NCBI GenBank assembly: GCA_023300545.1 | Contig: JALZVT010000047.1 | Coordinates: forward strand, 1-45,758 | Length of the DNA stretch: 45,758 nt | Direction: 5' to 3' | DNA from: Pseudomonadales bacterium | GTDB taxonomy: Bacteria > Pseudomonadota > Gammaproteobacteria > Pseudomonadales > Azotimanducaceae | Shown here: positions 8,074 to 16,676 of the stretch, in pieces | Layout: every line of letters begins with the position of its first letter | Numbering within the stretch: the first letter of the stretch is position 1 | The notes under the pieces: model-generated | Databases searched by the model: none | What the model was told of the DNA's origin: nothing | Seen by the model: only the letters and a program-made list of their open reading frames with translations | Made by a program: the position numbers and the translations under genes

Positions 8074-9372
8074 CTAGCCCGCACTGGCGGCTTTCTCGGC
8101 CTGCATTTGTGTCACTCGCGGATCATTTGGGAAGATCCAACGGTCGTCGATCACCTGCTCAACACGCAGCTCCTCGGGAATGTTGTCGATGCCGATCATG
8201 GTGTCTGCGGCCTGATTCCAATGATAAATACGCGCCTCTTGATAACTCAGCGGTACGCCTTTGAAGCCCCAGGATTCAACCGATTTTTGAATCCAGGCGC
8301 CAAACACGGTGTCTTCCAGCAGCACTGGGCTCAGAGACTCGCCGTTGTTCTGAGTCCACAGATCGGGTCCGGGACCATCACCCCAGTCGGGCGCGGTCGT
8401 CCAGGTTTCGAGCCGACACCTGTTGATGCCGTTGGGCCAGAACGCTAGCGGCGGGATCATCTGATGACTCAGTGGCGACACCCAGTTTGGGAATACGCCG
8501 TAAGATTGAGTGCAGGTACGGCCAAGCTCTGACACGGTATCTATTGTTGGCCCGTCTTGTACGCGTGCTTCCCGCGCGCCCTGCATGTTTGCAGGTGTTG
8601 GCGCAATCATTCGGCCGTGGCCGTTGCGATAAAGGGTATTTACATTGCGCCGGTCGTCGAGCATGGGTGCCACGGTGGTTGGGTGGATACTGCGTACGTG
8701 GTAGACCTCGGTATTGGCTTCCATCGCAATCTTCCAGTTGCAATCCAGATCCCAGATGTGGCGAGCGGACAGGCGGGATTTTTCGAATTGAAATTCCTGC
8801 CACTCGTCTGCGATTGGACCGAGCCAGTCGAGCAGTGAGGGGGCATCGTCGTCAAAATTGACAAAGATGAAGTTGCCAAAACGTTCGCAGCGAATGGGTC
8901 GCAAGCCACGGCAGGATTTGTCGAGATCACGAAAATCTTCAGGATCTCGTAGCGCGATCAGATCGCCGGAGTGAGTGTAACTCCAGCCGTGGTATTTGCA
9001 GGTGAGTAGCGGACGTTTGCCAAACTCATCGGTTACCACGGGCGCGCCGCGATGGCTGCAGGTGTTGTAGAAGGCGTTGATCTGGCCGGTGCTATCGCCA
9101 CCACTATTGGTGGATGCAGCATGCACAATAATGACGGGCTGACCCGCGTTTTCCCAAAGGCGGTAGCAGCCCACCTCCGGCACCTCGTCGATGTGTGAGG
9201 CGAGCAGCCAGGATTTACGCCAAATATGTTGTTGTTCGAGCTCAAAAAACCGTGGGTCGGTGTACCGGCCGCCGGGCAGATCGGGTAGCGCAGGAAAGTC
9301 TTTGGGAGGCTCCGTGCGGCCTGCTTCAAACTCCATCAAGTCCCGGATACGGTCTATGTCGTGCTGTTCCAA
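8074..9372 (-). CDS. Rieske non-heme iron oxygenase, alpha subunit
   Basis: A 432-residue ring-hydroxylating oxygenase large subunit. The Rieske [2Fe-2S] ligands are C105-x-H107 and C125-x-x-H128 (NTCSHRG and CKYHGW). Mononuclear iron ligands are H225 and H230 in EVYHVRSIHP, with a carboxylate further on, possibly in LLEDTVFGAWIQ. A Ser/Gly/Thr-rich insertion (about residues 86-97) precedes the first Rieske cysteine. The start is TTG, supported by a GGGAG ribosome site 8 bases upstream. No beta subunit or reductase is adjacent, so it may be an alpha-only oxygenase using a remote reductase. Sharing a unit with TetR, AhpD-like and EthD-like genes suggests aromatic or terpenoid catabolism; the substrate cannot be read from sequence. 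Confidence 0.93.
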   Translation of the reverse strand: MEQHDIDRIRDLMEFEAGRTEPPKDFPALPDLPGGRYTDPRFFELEQQHIWRKSWLLASHIDEVPEVGCYRLWENAGQPVIIVHAASTNSGGDSTGQINAFYNTCSHRGAPVVTDEFGKRPLLTCKYHGWSYTHSGDLIALRDPEDFRDLDKSCRGLRPIRCERFGNFIFVNFDDDAPSLLDWLGPIADEWQEFQFEKSRLSARHIWDLDCNWKIAMEANTEVYHVRSIHPTTVAPMLDDRRNVNTLYRNGHGRMIAPTPANMQGAREARVQDGPTIDTVSELGRTCTQSYGVFPNWVSPLSHQMIPPLAFWPNGINRCRLETWTTAPDWGDGPGPDLWTQNNGESLSPVLLEDTVFGAWIQKSVESWGFKGVPLSYQEARIYHWNQAADTMIGIDNIPEELRVEQVIDDRWIFPNDPRVTQMQAEKAASAG

Positions 9373-9620
9373 AAATTACTCCCTGGGTGGTGGCGTCGGC
9401 TTGAAAGCGGGCGATCGCCTCGTGATTCTGCTGGTTCGGGCGCTTGGCCGCAAGATTCGGGAAGGCGCTGCTGCTCCAGAGCCAGAGAATCGGCAGCCGA
9501 AACACCGATTCAATGGGCAGTGTGGGAACTTGCCGGCTTGGACGGGCTAGATGCGCTCTGTGGGGCGATTGAGTAGGCTAGCAGGGTGTTTTTATGCCGC
9601 TGGAGCGGTGGGAGTGATGA

Positions 9621-10676
9621 GTGGTCGACAACATGTCAAAGCGCGGTTTCGATCCGCTGCGTTACCGCTTTGAAGACTGCGTGCCAGAGCCCGGCAACGT
9701 CACCAAATTGGCTGATGGCGTGTTCTGGGTACGCATGCCCATGGGCGGCCGACTGAATCACATCAATGTCTGGCTACTGCGTGACGGCCCCGGTTGGACC
9801 ATTGTTGATACGGGCTTACCGACTGACGCGGTAAAAGGCCACTGGGAGAACATTTTTGCCAAGCATCTGGATGGCCTGCCGGTAACCCGGGTCATTGCGA
9901 CTCATCTCCATACGGATCACACCGGTCTGGTGGGCTGGATCACGAAGCGCTGGGGCTGTGAGCTGTGGATGAGCCGTGCTGATTTCTATATGTGCAAGGT
10001 GATGGCGGCGGACGGTCCAGCTGATGTGCCTGATGATGCGATTCGGTTTTATCGCCGTGCGGGGTTCACTGAAGAGCGGCTTAATCTGTACCGGGAGCGC
10101 TTTGGTCAATTTGGCCGCAACATGCCCTCATTGCCTGCTGGCTATCGGCGTATCAGCGATGGCCAGTACATCGAGATTGGTGACCGGGAATGGCGAGCAG
10201 TGATTGGCCACGGTCATGCGCCGGAGCATGTGTGTTTGTATTGCCCCGAACTGAAGCTGATTATTGGCGGTGACCAACTGCTGCCTAAAATCACGCCAAA
10301 CGTTAGCGTGCAACCCAGCGAACCACATGCCAATCCGCTAATGGATTTTCTCAACACCTGTGCACGCTTTCGTGAATTGTTGCCGCCCAATTTGTTGGTG
10401 TTGCCGGCGCACGAAAGCCTCTACGAAGGTGTGCATGAGCGCTTGACGGCACTCATCGATTGGCACGAGGTAGCGCTGGAAAAACTCTATGACATGTGTG
10501 ACGAACCCAAACGTGCTGTCGATGTGTTTCCCGCGCTGTTCAAAAGCGAGATCACAGATATGAGTTTCTTTCCTGCAACGGGTGAGTCGATTGCGCACCT
10601 GCACTGCGCGTTGGAGCGTCGCATGCTAACGGTTGAAGAGGATGAGAATGGTGTGGCTTGGTGGCGGCAAGCCTAG
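9621..10676 (+). CDS. MBL-fold metallo-hydrolase
   Basis: A 351-residue metallo-beta-lactamase-fold hydrolase. The metal motif HLHTDH is at residues 95-100, a further histidine in GHGHAPEH, an Asp in GGDQLLP and a late His in LPAHESLYEGVHER. This is a full set for a binuclear metal site. The GTG start at 9621 has ggag six bases upstream; an ATG five codons on is an alternative. It is transcribed away from the Rieske oxygenase gene, sharing a 248-base intergenic region. It may hydrolyse a thioester, lactone or ester in the same pathway. Related enzymes include glyoxalase II and lactonases; the substrate is open. Confidence 0.9.
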   Translation: MVDNMSKRGFDPLRYRFEDCVPEPGNVTKLADGVFWVRMPMGGRLNHINVWLLRDGPGWTIVDTGLPTDAVKGHWENIFAKHLDGLPVTRVIATHLHTDHTGLVGWITKRWGCELWMSRADFYMCKVMAADGPADVPDDAIRFYRRAGFTEERLNLYRERFGQFGRNMPSLPAGYRRISDGQYIEIGDREWRAVIGHGHAPEHVCLYCPELKLIIGGDQLLPKITPNVSVQPSEPHANPLMDFLNTCARFRELLPPNLLVLPAHESLYEGVHERLTALIDWHEVALEKLYDMCDEPKRAVDVFPALFKSEITDMSFFPATGESIAHLHCALERRMLTVEEDENGVAWWRQA

Positions 10677-10682
10677 TTCTGC

Positions 10683-11135
10683 ATGCTTGGTTTTCAACAG
10701 CAAGATTCGCAACTAACGCTTGCTGAAGGCTTGGCTGAGTATTTCGCGACAAACGCACCACAGTTTAACGGTCGTCACTTCACGAGTCCGGCGACTGAGT
10801 TTTTTCGCTGCCACGATACTGCTCATGTGGTATTCGGGTGTGATATATCACTCGCTGACGAGCTTGTGGTTAAGATCAGCAGCGTTTTTGGCACCAGCGC
10901 CGGGTTAGGCGTGATGCGAGGCTATGCCTTGCCTGAGTCGAAAGAAATCTATGAGGAGTTAACGCTCAGCTTGATTGTCGTAACGGCGATCCAGGCCATT
11001 GTGCTGGTGCCCCGAACGATTTGGCGTTGTCTGAGGATGAGCAAACGCTGGCCTTGGGATGACTTTGATAACTACCTCGATATGCCGCTCAGCCAGCTCC
11101 GACAGGAGCTGGCTATTCGGGTGCCGCACTGCTAA
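10683..11135 (+). CDS. Coq4-like/uncharacterised protein with HDxxH motif
   Basis: A 150-residue protein starting 6 bases after the metallo-hydrolase stop, so likely co-translated. The central CHDTAHVVFGCD resembles the HDxxHxxxG metal motif of Coq4-family proteins, followed by helices (ELVVKISSVFGTSAGLGVM) and a hydrophobic stretch (LSLIVVTAIQAIVLVP, about residues 94-109). Coq4 proteins act in ubiquinone synthesis in eukaryotes; bacterial relatives are poorly understood. A true ubiquinone role is not supported by the neighbours. It could be a membrane-associated accessory of the hydrolase or oxygenase pathway. The family assignment is tentative. Confidence 0.65.
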   Translation: MLGFQQQDSQLTLAEGLAEYFATNAPQFNGRHFTSPATEFFRCHDTAHVVFGCDISLADELVVKISSVFGTSAGLGVMRGYALPESKEIYEELTLSLIVVTAIQAIVLVPRTIWRCLRMSKRWPWDDFDNYLDMPLSQLRQELAIRVPHC

Positions 11136-11139
11136 CCGT

Positions 11140-11265
11140 TTAGCCGTACGCCATTTCCAGAATTTCCAAGACACTCTGAACCTGGGTCGCCCAATACCAG
11201 CCTGCACCACACAGCACGACGATAGTGATGCCATAGGTTAGCCTTTCAAGCGTTGTTTTCTGCAT
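11140..11265 (-). CDS. 41-residue single-pass membrane peptide
   Basis: A short gene: ATG at 11263-11265, stop TAA at 11140-11142, preceded by an AAGGA ribosome site 8 bases upstream. The product starts MQKTTLERL, has one hydrophobic helix (YGITIVVLCGAGWYWATQV, about residues 11-29) and a short C-terminal LEILEMAYG tail. The basic N terminus suggests an N-in orientation. It begins 30 bases after the stop of the 158-residue membrane protein and reads in the same direction, so it is probably the third gene of that operon, perhaps a small subunit of a membrane complex. It overlaps no other real gene. I do not recognise the family. Confidence 0.65.
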   Translation of the reverse strand: MQKTTLERLTYGITIVVLCGAGWYWATQVQSVLEILEMAYG

Positions 11266-11295
11266 GCGCAGGTCCTTTTTTATCCGTCTGAATGC

Positions 11296-11772
11296 TTAAG
11301 AGAAACCGATCCAGCGACCGCTGGCCGCCACGGTGAACCACAGCACCATTGAAGTTCCGGCGAGGCAGCGCATGGCCCAGGGGTTGATGCTGCTGTGCTC
11401 AAACGACAGTAGCGGCCGTCTTACGCAATAGACAAAAAGTATCCCGATGCCCAAGCCGGTCATTTTCGCCCAGAAGGCTTCGTTGTAATAGAGCTTCATT
11501 GCGACCGCTGAGGCCATGAAAATGCCACTGATCAAGGTTAGAGCCAAGCCATAACCAAACCAGCGGTGGGTGTTGTCGATGACGGTTGCGGATGGGATGT
11601 CGCGCATTAAAATTCCGAGTAATCGCAAGTCGCCGAGCAACACCATGCCGCCGAGCATAGCCATTCCTAATAGATGGAACATCTGCACCACGGCAAATAC
11701 ACCGCCGTTGCTTTTCGCTATCGAGGCGAGCAGGGAGGTGTCGAGCCACTCGAAAAACGGCAAGGTTTCCAC
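11296..11772 (-). CDS. Four-helix membrane protein, DUF6644-like (paralog 2)
   Basis: A 158-residue integral membrane protein with about four hydrophobic helices. The first helix region carries MFHLLGMAMLGGMVLLGDLRLLG, with a membrane histidine and a DLRxLG motif after it; a second histidine occurs in NTHRWFGYG. The same H...G...DLRxLG pattern occurs in the gene immediately upstream, so the two are tandem paralogs (start and stop overlap by one base at 11772). They resemble an uncharacterised proteobacterial family (DUF6644-type, named from memory). Histidines inside helices could bind haem or metal, but this is speculative. The 41-residue peptide follows in the same operon. Confidence 0.8.
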   Translation of the reverse strand: METLPFFEWLDTSLLASIAKSNGGVFAVVQMFHLLGMAMLGGMVLLGDLRLLGILMRDIPSATVIDNTHRWFGYGLALTLISGIFMASAVAMKLYYNEAFWAKMTGLGIGILFVYCVRRPLLSFEHSSINPWAMRCLAGTSMVLWFTVAASGRWIGFS

Positions 11773-12353
11773 TACTCAACACCTCTGCTTGCTGCGAGTT
11801 GATCAACGCAACCCGCGGCCCAATACATAAAAGCGGGCAGCTCTTTGTGACAGTCGAACCAATCGTAGGCAATGGTGCGCCCGGTGATCACCACGCCCGC
11901 CCAGAGGGTGAGTGAGGCCGCGGCCGCAAATCGAATGTTGTTTGGGGGCTTTAGATCGGTGTCCCAGCTGGCGGAGCTATCGCGCATGCGAGCGCGAAAC
12001 AGTATCGCGTTAATCGATGCGGCGATTAGCAGTACCACTTTGATGCGAAACCAGATGCTTTGAGTAGTGCGTTCGGGGATTGCGTAATACAGGGCAAAGC
12101 CGGTGATGAACATGATTGCCATGCCGATTAGCATTGGTTTGTCGAGGCGTTCGGCAATATGTGATGCGGGGACTGTGGGGAATATCCAGCCGAGCATACG
12201 CAGATCGATAATGATCAACATGCCCAGAAACAGCATCAAGGTCAGTACGTGGGTCGATTCGACCCAGTTGTACATATAGAAAGATTCGTGCAGCTGTGTG
12301 CTAAGGCTGTGCGAATCGAGCCAGCGCGCAAGCGCCAGTAGCAGCTCGTTCAA
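11772..12353 (-). CDS. Four-helix membrane protein, DUF6644-like (paralog 1)
   Basis: A 193-residue membrane protein, first gene of a three-gene leftward unit. It has about four hydrophobic helices; the first contains ESTHVLTLMLFLGMLIIIDLRMLG, which aligns with the helix of the downstream paralog (membrane His, conserved Gly, then DLRxLG). A longer C-terminal tail (FDCHKELPAFMYWAAGCVDQ) is unique to this copy. It overlaps the next gene by one base. No enzymatic motif is visible. Pairing of two unequal paralogs suggests a heteromeric membrane complex. The function is unknown. Confidence 0.8.
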   Translation of the reverse strand: MNELLLALARWLDSHSLSTQLHESFYMYNWVESTHVLTLMLFLGMLIIIDLRMLGWIFPTVPASHIAERLDKPMLIGMAIMFITGFALYYAIPERTTQSIWFRIKVVLLIAASINAILFRARMRDSSASWDTDLKPPNNIRFAAAASLTLWAGVVITGRTIAYDWFDCHKELPAFMYWAAGCVDQLAASRGVE

Positions 12354-12510
12354 GATGTGACTCCCCAGTCATTCATCAAAACACTCACCACTTTACCGTA
12401 AGGCGCGATTATTTCGGCGCTCTGCGCTGGTTTTGCGTGGCCGTCGCCGAAAAAATGGCGCGGGTCGTCGGTATCGGATGCAATTAGCGCCGAGAAATCA
12501 GTCTAACTCA

Positions 12511-12538
12511 TTGAAATAAATAGGCTTTCATATCTATT
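12511..12538 (+). promoter_or_regulatory. Candidate sigma70 promoter of the subtilase gene
   Basis: TTGAAA at 12511-12516 and TCTATT at 12533-12538 are separated by 16 bases and lie about 70 bases upstream of the subtilase ATG, in an A/T-rich pocket. The -10 element matches four of six consensus positions. The rest of the 256-base divergent gap (12354-12609) shows nothing else I can name. Confidence 0.35.
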
Positions 12539-12609
12539 ACGTTTACTGGCCCGAACTGGCATCGAGTTTGCTTTGACCTTGTCATTATCAAACCACTCAG
12601 GATTTTGAG

Positions 12610-14574
12610 ATGAGCTCGATCTTAGGCAAAACCTTAGTCACCACCAGCGTCGTTGGATCGCTGGTGCTTGCCGGCTATCTCTGGAAAGACGAAGATCAAC
12701 GCTACGATTTTGCGCAAATCCAGGAAACTCCAGTGGCGCTTAAGGCCGACGCTATTGCGGTCAGTCAGGCAGTAGCCGTGGCGGCGAATGAAAGTAGAGC
12801 GGCTAATGAAGCGCTCGCTGAGGCGCAAGATACACTCGCTGCATTGACCACAATTGAGCCTCAAGCACTCGCTCACGCAACGGCGGCCGATTCGACGGTT
12901 AGCGTGGCGACAACGGATGATCTGCCGATCATGGCAAAGGTTCGTATGAGTCGTGCTGTGCAAGAGCTGGCGGCCCAGGCGGGTGGTGATTTTGTCGAAG
13001 TGATTGTGGCTTACAATGCCGCCGACGCTGATGCAGAAAATGCCCGTATTGCCAAGTTGGGTGGTGAACTTCAGGCAAGCTTTAATCATTTGCCGATTCG
13101 TGCAATTCGCGTACCTGCTGAGAGTCTAGTCGACCTTGCTCAGAACGCCGGTGTTCGCGTCATCGACGTTAACGCGCCGGTGCAAGCTGCCTCTGTTTCT
13201 GCTCGGCGCACTGCCGTGGTACCCAGAGCGCACTGGGGGGCTTTTTTCCCAGCGTCTATGGATGTAGCGATTGCCGTGGTTGATTCCGGGGTTGCAGATC
13301 ACGCCGACCTTACCGTGCAGGCAAGCGTTGAATGCCTGGACGTTGGCGCCATTTATCTTGAAACACGCGAATCGGGGCTTACGTCGAATGGTTGTCGCCC
13401 GACAACGGCTGGAGATTCATATGGGCACGGAACGCACATTGCGGGTTCTGTTGGTGGTTCAGGCTATCTTTCGGCCGGTAAACACGAAGGTGTTGCGCCG
13501 GGTGCTCCAGTCGTTTCTGTTCAAGTGCTTGATGACAAGGGCGCAGGTACAACGCTTAACGTTATAGCAGCGCTTGACTGGATTCTCGAGAATCGTCTTG
13601 AGCAGAATATTCGGGTGGTGAATATGTCACTCGGGAAAGTGATTCAAGAATCCAGTGAAGTCGATCCGCTGGTGCTGGCCGCGGAAGCTGTTTGGGATGC
13701 AGGTGTTGTTGTTGTCTCTTCTGCCGGCAATTACGGTACCCATGGCGAATTCACTATTGTAAGCCCGGGTAACTCGCGCAAAGTGATTACTGTGGGGGCA
13801 CTTACTAATAATCGTACTGGCGCTGATTTTTCGGATGACTACGTGTCTACCTACTCATCGCGTGGTCCTACGTCTATCGATCTTGTTCTGAAGCCGGATG
13901 TGCTTGCTCCTGGTAACCGGTTTGTAGCGGCTGCGATGCCTGGCTCTCACTTGAAGACTGCGATGGGTGATCTGAACGTATACTGTGGTTACAACTGTAA
14001 CTCTCACTATGTCGAGCTGTCAGGCACCAGTATGGCCGCAGGTATCGTGTCTGGCACTGTCGCGGTTATGCTCGCTAAAGAACCTGAACTTACGCCGGCA
14101 ACCATTAAAGCGCGGATCATGCGCTCTGCTCGTAAGATTGCGGGTGACCCGGTTGAAACGGGTGCTGGTCTGCTGAATATGCTTGCAGCGTTGAAAGATA
14201 CTGGCGTGGTGACTGGCGAAGCGTTGTCTCCGCGTATTGCGCAATCGGGTGATGGCTCTACTGTGCTAATTGAAGACACGGCGGTGCTGTGGGGTGACGC
14301 GCAGTGGTCTGCCAGCGCCATCTGGCGAACTGGTTCTAAATGGACGACACCTACAGCGGATGGTGCGCCCCAAGATTATCTGGTGACCGGCGGTGAGACT
14401 TGGACAGCGGCGCCAGACCTGACGGGTAAAAATGTCGATGCCAACAGTTATCTTTGGGCCAACAGCTACCTTTGGGCCAACAGTTATCTCTGGGCTAACA
14501 GCTATCTTTGGGCGAACAGTTACCTTTGGGCTAACAGCTATCTCTGGGCTAACTCAGCAGCAACTGCAGACTAG
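12610..14574 (+). CDS. Secreted S8 subtilisin-like protease with C-terminal NSYLWA repeats
   Basis: A 654-residue subtilase. An N-terminal hydrophobic segment (about 8-24) acts as signal peptide or anchor, followed by an Ala-rich linker and an I9-type propeptide (about 127-193). The S8 catalytic domain has D225 (VVDSGVADH), H273 (YGHGTHIAG), oxyanion N374 (SAGNYG) and S474 (SGTSMAAG), so the triad is intact. Cysteines at 242/262 and 459/463 could form disulfides. After the catalytic domain come Trp residues at 561, 566, 572, 578 and 598, then six exact NSYLWA hexapeptides at 612-647 and a short NSAATAD end. It is probably periplasmic or secreted. The ATG has AGGA 7 bases upstream. The tail's role is unknown; it could serve in surface attachment, self-assembly or export. 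Confidence 0.93.
   Translation: MSSILGKTLVTTSVVGSLVLAGYLWKDEDQRYDFAQIQETPVALKADAIAVSQAVAVAANESRAANEALAEAQDTLAALTTIEPQALAHATAADSTVSVATTDDLPIMAKVRMSRAVQELAAQAGGDFVEVIVAYNAADADAENARIAKLGGELQASFNHLPIRAIRVPAESLVDLAQNAGVRVIDVNAPVQAASVSARRTAVVPRAHWGAFFPASMDVAIAVVDSGVADHADLTVQASVECLDVGAIYLETRESGLTSNGCRPTTAGDSYGHGTHIAGSVGGSGYLSAGKHEGVAPGAPVVSVQVLDDKGAGTTLNVIAALDWILENRLEQNIRVVNMSLGKVIQESSEVDPLVLAAEAVWDAGVVVVSSAGNYGTHGEFTIVSPGNSRKVITVGALTNNRTGADFSDDYVSTYSSRGPTSIDLVLKPDVLAPGNRFVAAAMPGSHLKTAMGDLNVYCGYNCNSHYVELSGTSMAAGIVSGTVAVMLAKEPELTPATIKARIMRSARKIAGDPVETGAGLLNMLAALKDTGVVTGEALSPRIAQSGDGSTVLIEDTAVLWGDAQWSASAIWRTGSKWTTPTADGAPQDYLVTGGETWTAAPDLTGKNVDANSYLWANSYLWANSYLWANSYLWANSYLWANSYLWANSAATAD
14443..14550 (+). 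repeat. Six tandem 18-bp units encoding NSYLWA
   Basis: Six consecutive in-frame 18-base units each encode Asn-Ser-Tyr-Leu-Trp-Ala (protein residues 612-647). The units differ at the Ser, Tyr, Leu and Ala third codon positions (AGT/AGC, TAT/TAC, CTT/CTC, GCC/GCT/GCG), and every difference is silent. This pattern indicates selection on the peptide rather than recent DNA slippage. A truncated seventh start (Asn-Ser) follows. Confidence 0.95.
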
Positions 14575-14664
14575 CCGAGGCTTTTTCTGCGTAGCTAGCG
14601 GTAGCCAACGTTTGAAGCTTTGCCCAGAATAGCGGTCTAGTTAACAGGTCGTTGAGGACTGTCT

Positions 14665-15447
14665 ATGCGCTGTCATGAAGTGGACTACGAAATTTTTGGT
14701 GACGATATGCAGATCGTCGAGGTTGAGCTTGATCCTTCCGAGGTGGTAATCGCAGAAGCGGGCGCCATGAATTACATGGAAGACGGCATTGCCTTTGAAA
14801 CCAAGATGGGGGATGGCTCGAAGCCTGCAGGTGGCATGCTCGATTCGATTTTGAATGCCGGCAAGCGGGTCCTCACCGGCGAGTCGATATTCATGACGCA
14901 TTTCTCGAATAGCGGCAGCGGCAAGCGGCGCGTCGCATTTGCAGCACCTTACCCAGGCAAGATTATTCCGATCGATATGGCCGAAATGGGCGAAGAGCTG
15001 ATTTGCCAGAAAGACGCATTTTTGTGTGCGGCCTTCGGGACAAGTGTCGACATTGCGTTCAACCGCAAGCTGGGTGCTGGTTTCTTCGGTGGCGAAGGCT
15101 TTATTCTGCAGCGCTTGCGAGGTGATGGTCTGGCCTTTGTCCACGTTGGTGGGACGGTGATCAAGCGTGAACTGAAAAACGAAACTTTGCGTGTTGATAC
15201 GGGCTGCATTGCCGCATTCACACCCGGAATTGATTACGACATCGAGCGCGCGGGTAATCTAAAGTCGATGGTATTTGGCGGGGAAGGTATGTTCCTGGCG
15301 ACGCTCAAAGGGACGGGTACTGTCTATCTGCAAAGTCTGCCGTTTTCTCGGTTGGCCAATCGTGTGATGCGGGCTGCCTCTGTGGGTGGGTCTAAAGGCG
15401 AAGGGTCTGTGCTCGGTGGTCTTGGCGATATCTTTGGCGATCGCTAG
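14665..15447 (+). CDS. AIM24/TIGR00266 family protein
   Basis: A 260-residue protein of the AIM24 family, a duplicated beta-sandwich fold found widely in bacteria and mitochondria. The N terminus [30 protein letters not shown], the Gly-rich central stretch and the C-terminal [11 protein letters not shown] are typical. No signal peptide or membrane segment is visible. A TGAGGA ribosome site precedes the start. The C-terminal tail carries extra Gly-rich sequence ([15 protein letters not shown]). Its TAG stop shares CTAG with the stop of the convergent MFS gene. The biochemical role of bacterial members is not established; there is no clear tie to the upstream protease. Confidence 0.88.
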   Translation: MRCHEVDYEIFGDDMQIVEVELDPSEVVIAEAGAMNYMEDGIAFETKMGDGSKPAGGMLDSILNAGKRVLTGESIFMTHFSNSGSGKRRVAFAAPYPGKIIPIDMAEMGEELICQKDAFLCAAFGTSVDIAFNRKLGAGFFGGEGFILQRLRGDGLAFVHVGGTVIKRELKNETLRVDTGCIAAFTPGIDYDIERAGNLKSMVFGGEGMFLATLKGTGTVYLQSLPFSRLANRVMRAASVGGSKGEGSVLGGLGDIFGDR

Positions 15448-16676
15448 CAAGCGGCGATTGGCGATCGGTAGCCCCAGATTTCCGTGCGCCACACGCCATA
15501 GCCAAATAGCAGTAGAGAGACAGCCATTGCAGGCAGCAATGCATCGAGCGCACTAAATGACTCGATGACGTAACCAAGAACGATGGCACCGATCGGTGCA
15601 CTGCCCATGGTGCCTAGAGTCAGCACGCCCATGATACGCCCGCGATATTCGGGGTTGGCGGATTCCTGGGTGATGGTGCGCGTGAGTGTCGACGTAAAGC
15701 CCATGTTTACGCCCCAACCAATGATAGCGAGAACCAGCAGCCACCAGCTTGGTTCGATCCACATAAGCCATAACACCACAATGCGTGAAAGCTGCATCAG
15801 CAAAAACAGTCTGCCTGGTTGGCGAAATGGCATTAGTTTCAGCATCAGCAGGTTGGACAGCATAGCGCCGGCAAAAAACACCCCCATCATTATTGCAAGC
15901 AACACAGCATCGCCGTCGTAAACTCGCTTGATAATAAACGGAAACGCCGTCATGAAGGCGCCAGCGTTAAAAATGCTGGAGACAAAGTTAATCAATAACA
16001 GCTGGAAAATAACTCGATGCTTAAAAGTCGCGCGTAGCCCGGCTGCGATGTTTGCCAGCGAACTGTTGCTTGACTGTTTGGTTTGTAGGGCGGTTGGCGG
16101 CAGGGGTGACAGTCGACGAATGGTCAGCGCGCCGAGTAACAGGCAGATGCCCTGCACAATCAACACATTGGTAAGGCCAAAGCGGTCGAGCTGTCCTGCT
16201 GCATATAACCCAATGATCTGCACTAGAAAACCGATTGCGGTCGCGGCTGATACGCCTTTTTGGATATCGCCGCCCGACGTTACTCTGTTGAGAATGGCCT
16301 GTTGGGCGGGCATAGAGAAAGACACCACCACGCTCATTCCAAGCCCCCACAGTACAACCGACCAGATGGAGAGGGCGCTGGTATTGATAACTGCGATCAG
16401 GAACAGGGGGAAAATTGGTGCCAGAAAATACACCCGCATTAATAATGTGCGCGGGTCGGCGCGGTCGGCGCTGGCGCCACCCCATAGCATGAGGAAAATG
16501 CCAGGAATGCCCATTGCCGCCTGCAGTACGCCCACCTGATCGGCAGGCAGCAGCAGTACACCCACCAACAGCCAACTGATTAGCAGTTGCTGCATCGCAA
16601 AAGCGAGGCTGGTGAACCCTGTGGAGCTTAGGTAAGCCCGAAACTCGGAGTTCAAACTAGCGCGGCCGATAGCCAT
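15444..16676 (-). CDS. MFS transporter (DHA3/MFS_3-like exporter)
   Basis: A 410-residue major facilitator with about 12 hydrophobic helices in two halves. Features include a helix-2/3 region [31 protein letters not shown], which holds the family's D-R-x-D loop, and [15 protein letters not shown] in the matching loop of the second half. The length and layout fit the MFS_3 group of drug or siderophore exporters. Its start lies inside the last 20 bases of the upstream alpha/beta hydrolase gene, indicating coupled translation. The cargo is unknown; hydrolase and exporter together may process and expel an ester-type compound. Confidence 0.88.
   Translation of the reverse strand: MAIGRASLNSEFRAYLSSTGFTSLAFAMQQLLISWLLVGVLLLPADQVGVLQAAMGIPGIFLMLWGGASADRADPRTLLMRVYFLAPIFPLFLIAVINTSALSIWSVVLWGLGMSVVVSFSMPAQQAILNRVTSGGDIQKGVSAATAIGFLVQIIGLYAAGQLDRFGLTNVLIVQGICLLLGALTIRRLSPLPPTALQTKQSSNSSLANIAAGLRATFKHRVIFQLLLINFVSSIFNAGAFMTAFPFIIKRVYDGDAVLLAIMMGVFFAGAMLSNLLMLKLMPFRQPGRLFLLMQLSRIVVLWLMWIEPSWWLLVLAIIGWGVNMGFTSTLTRTITQESANPEYRGRIMGVLTLGTMGSAPIGAIVLGYVIESFSALDALLPAMAVSLLLFGYGVWRTEIWGYRSPIAAC

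Noticed and set aside
9410-9419. GGCGATCGCC as a HIP1-like repeated palindrome
   Set aside because: GCGATCGC occurs also at 15437-15444 but inside coding sequence, and two copies in a G+C-rich window are expected by chance.
9361-9576. Small gene in the gap between Rieske oxygenase and metallo-hydrolase
   Set aside because: The frame overlaps the oxygenase start, lacks a ribosome site and encodes no plausible domain; the 248-base gap is better read as a divergent regulatory region with nothing clearly identifiable.
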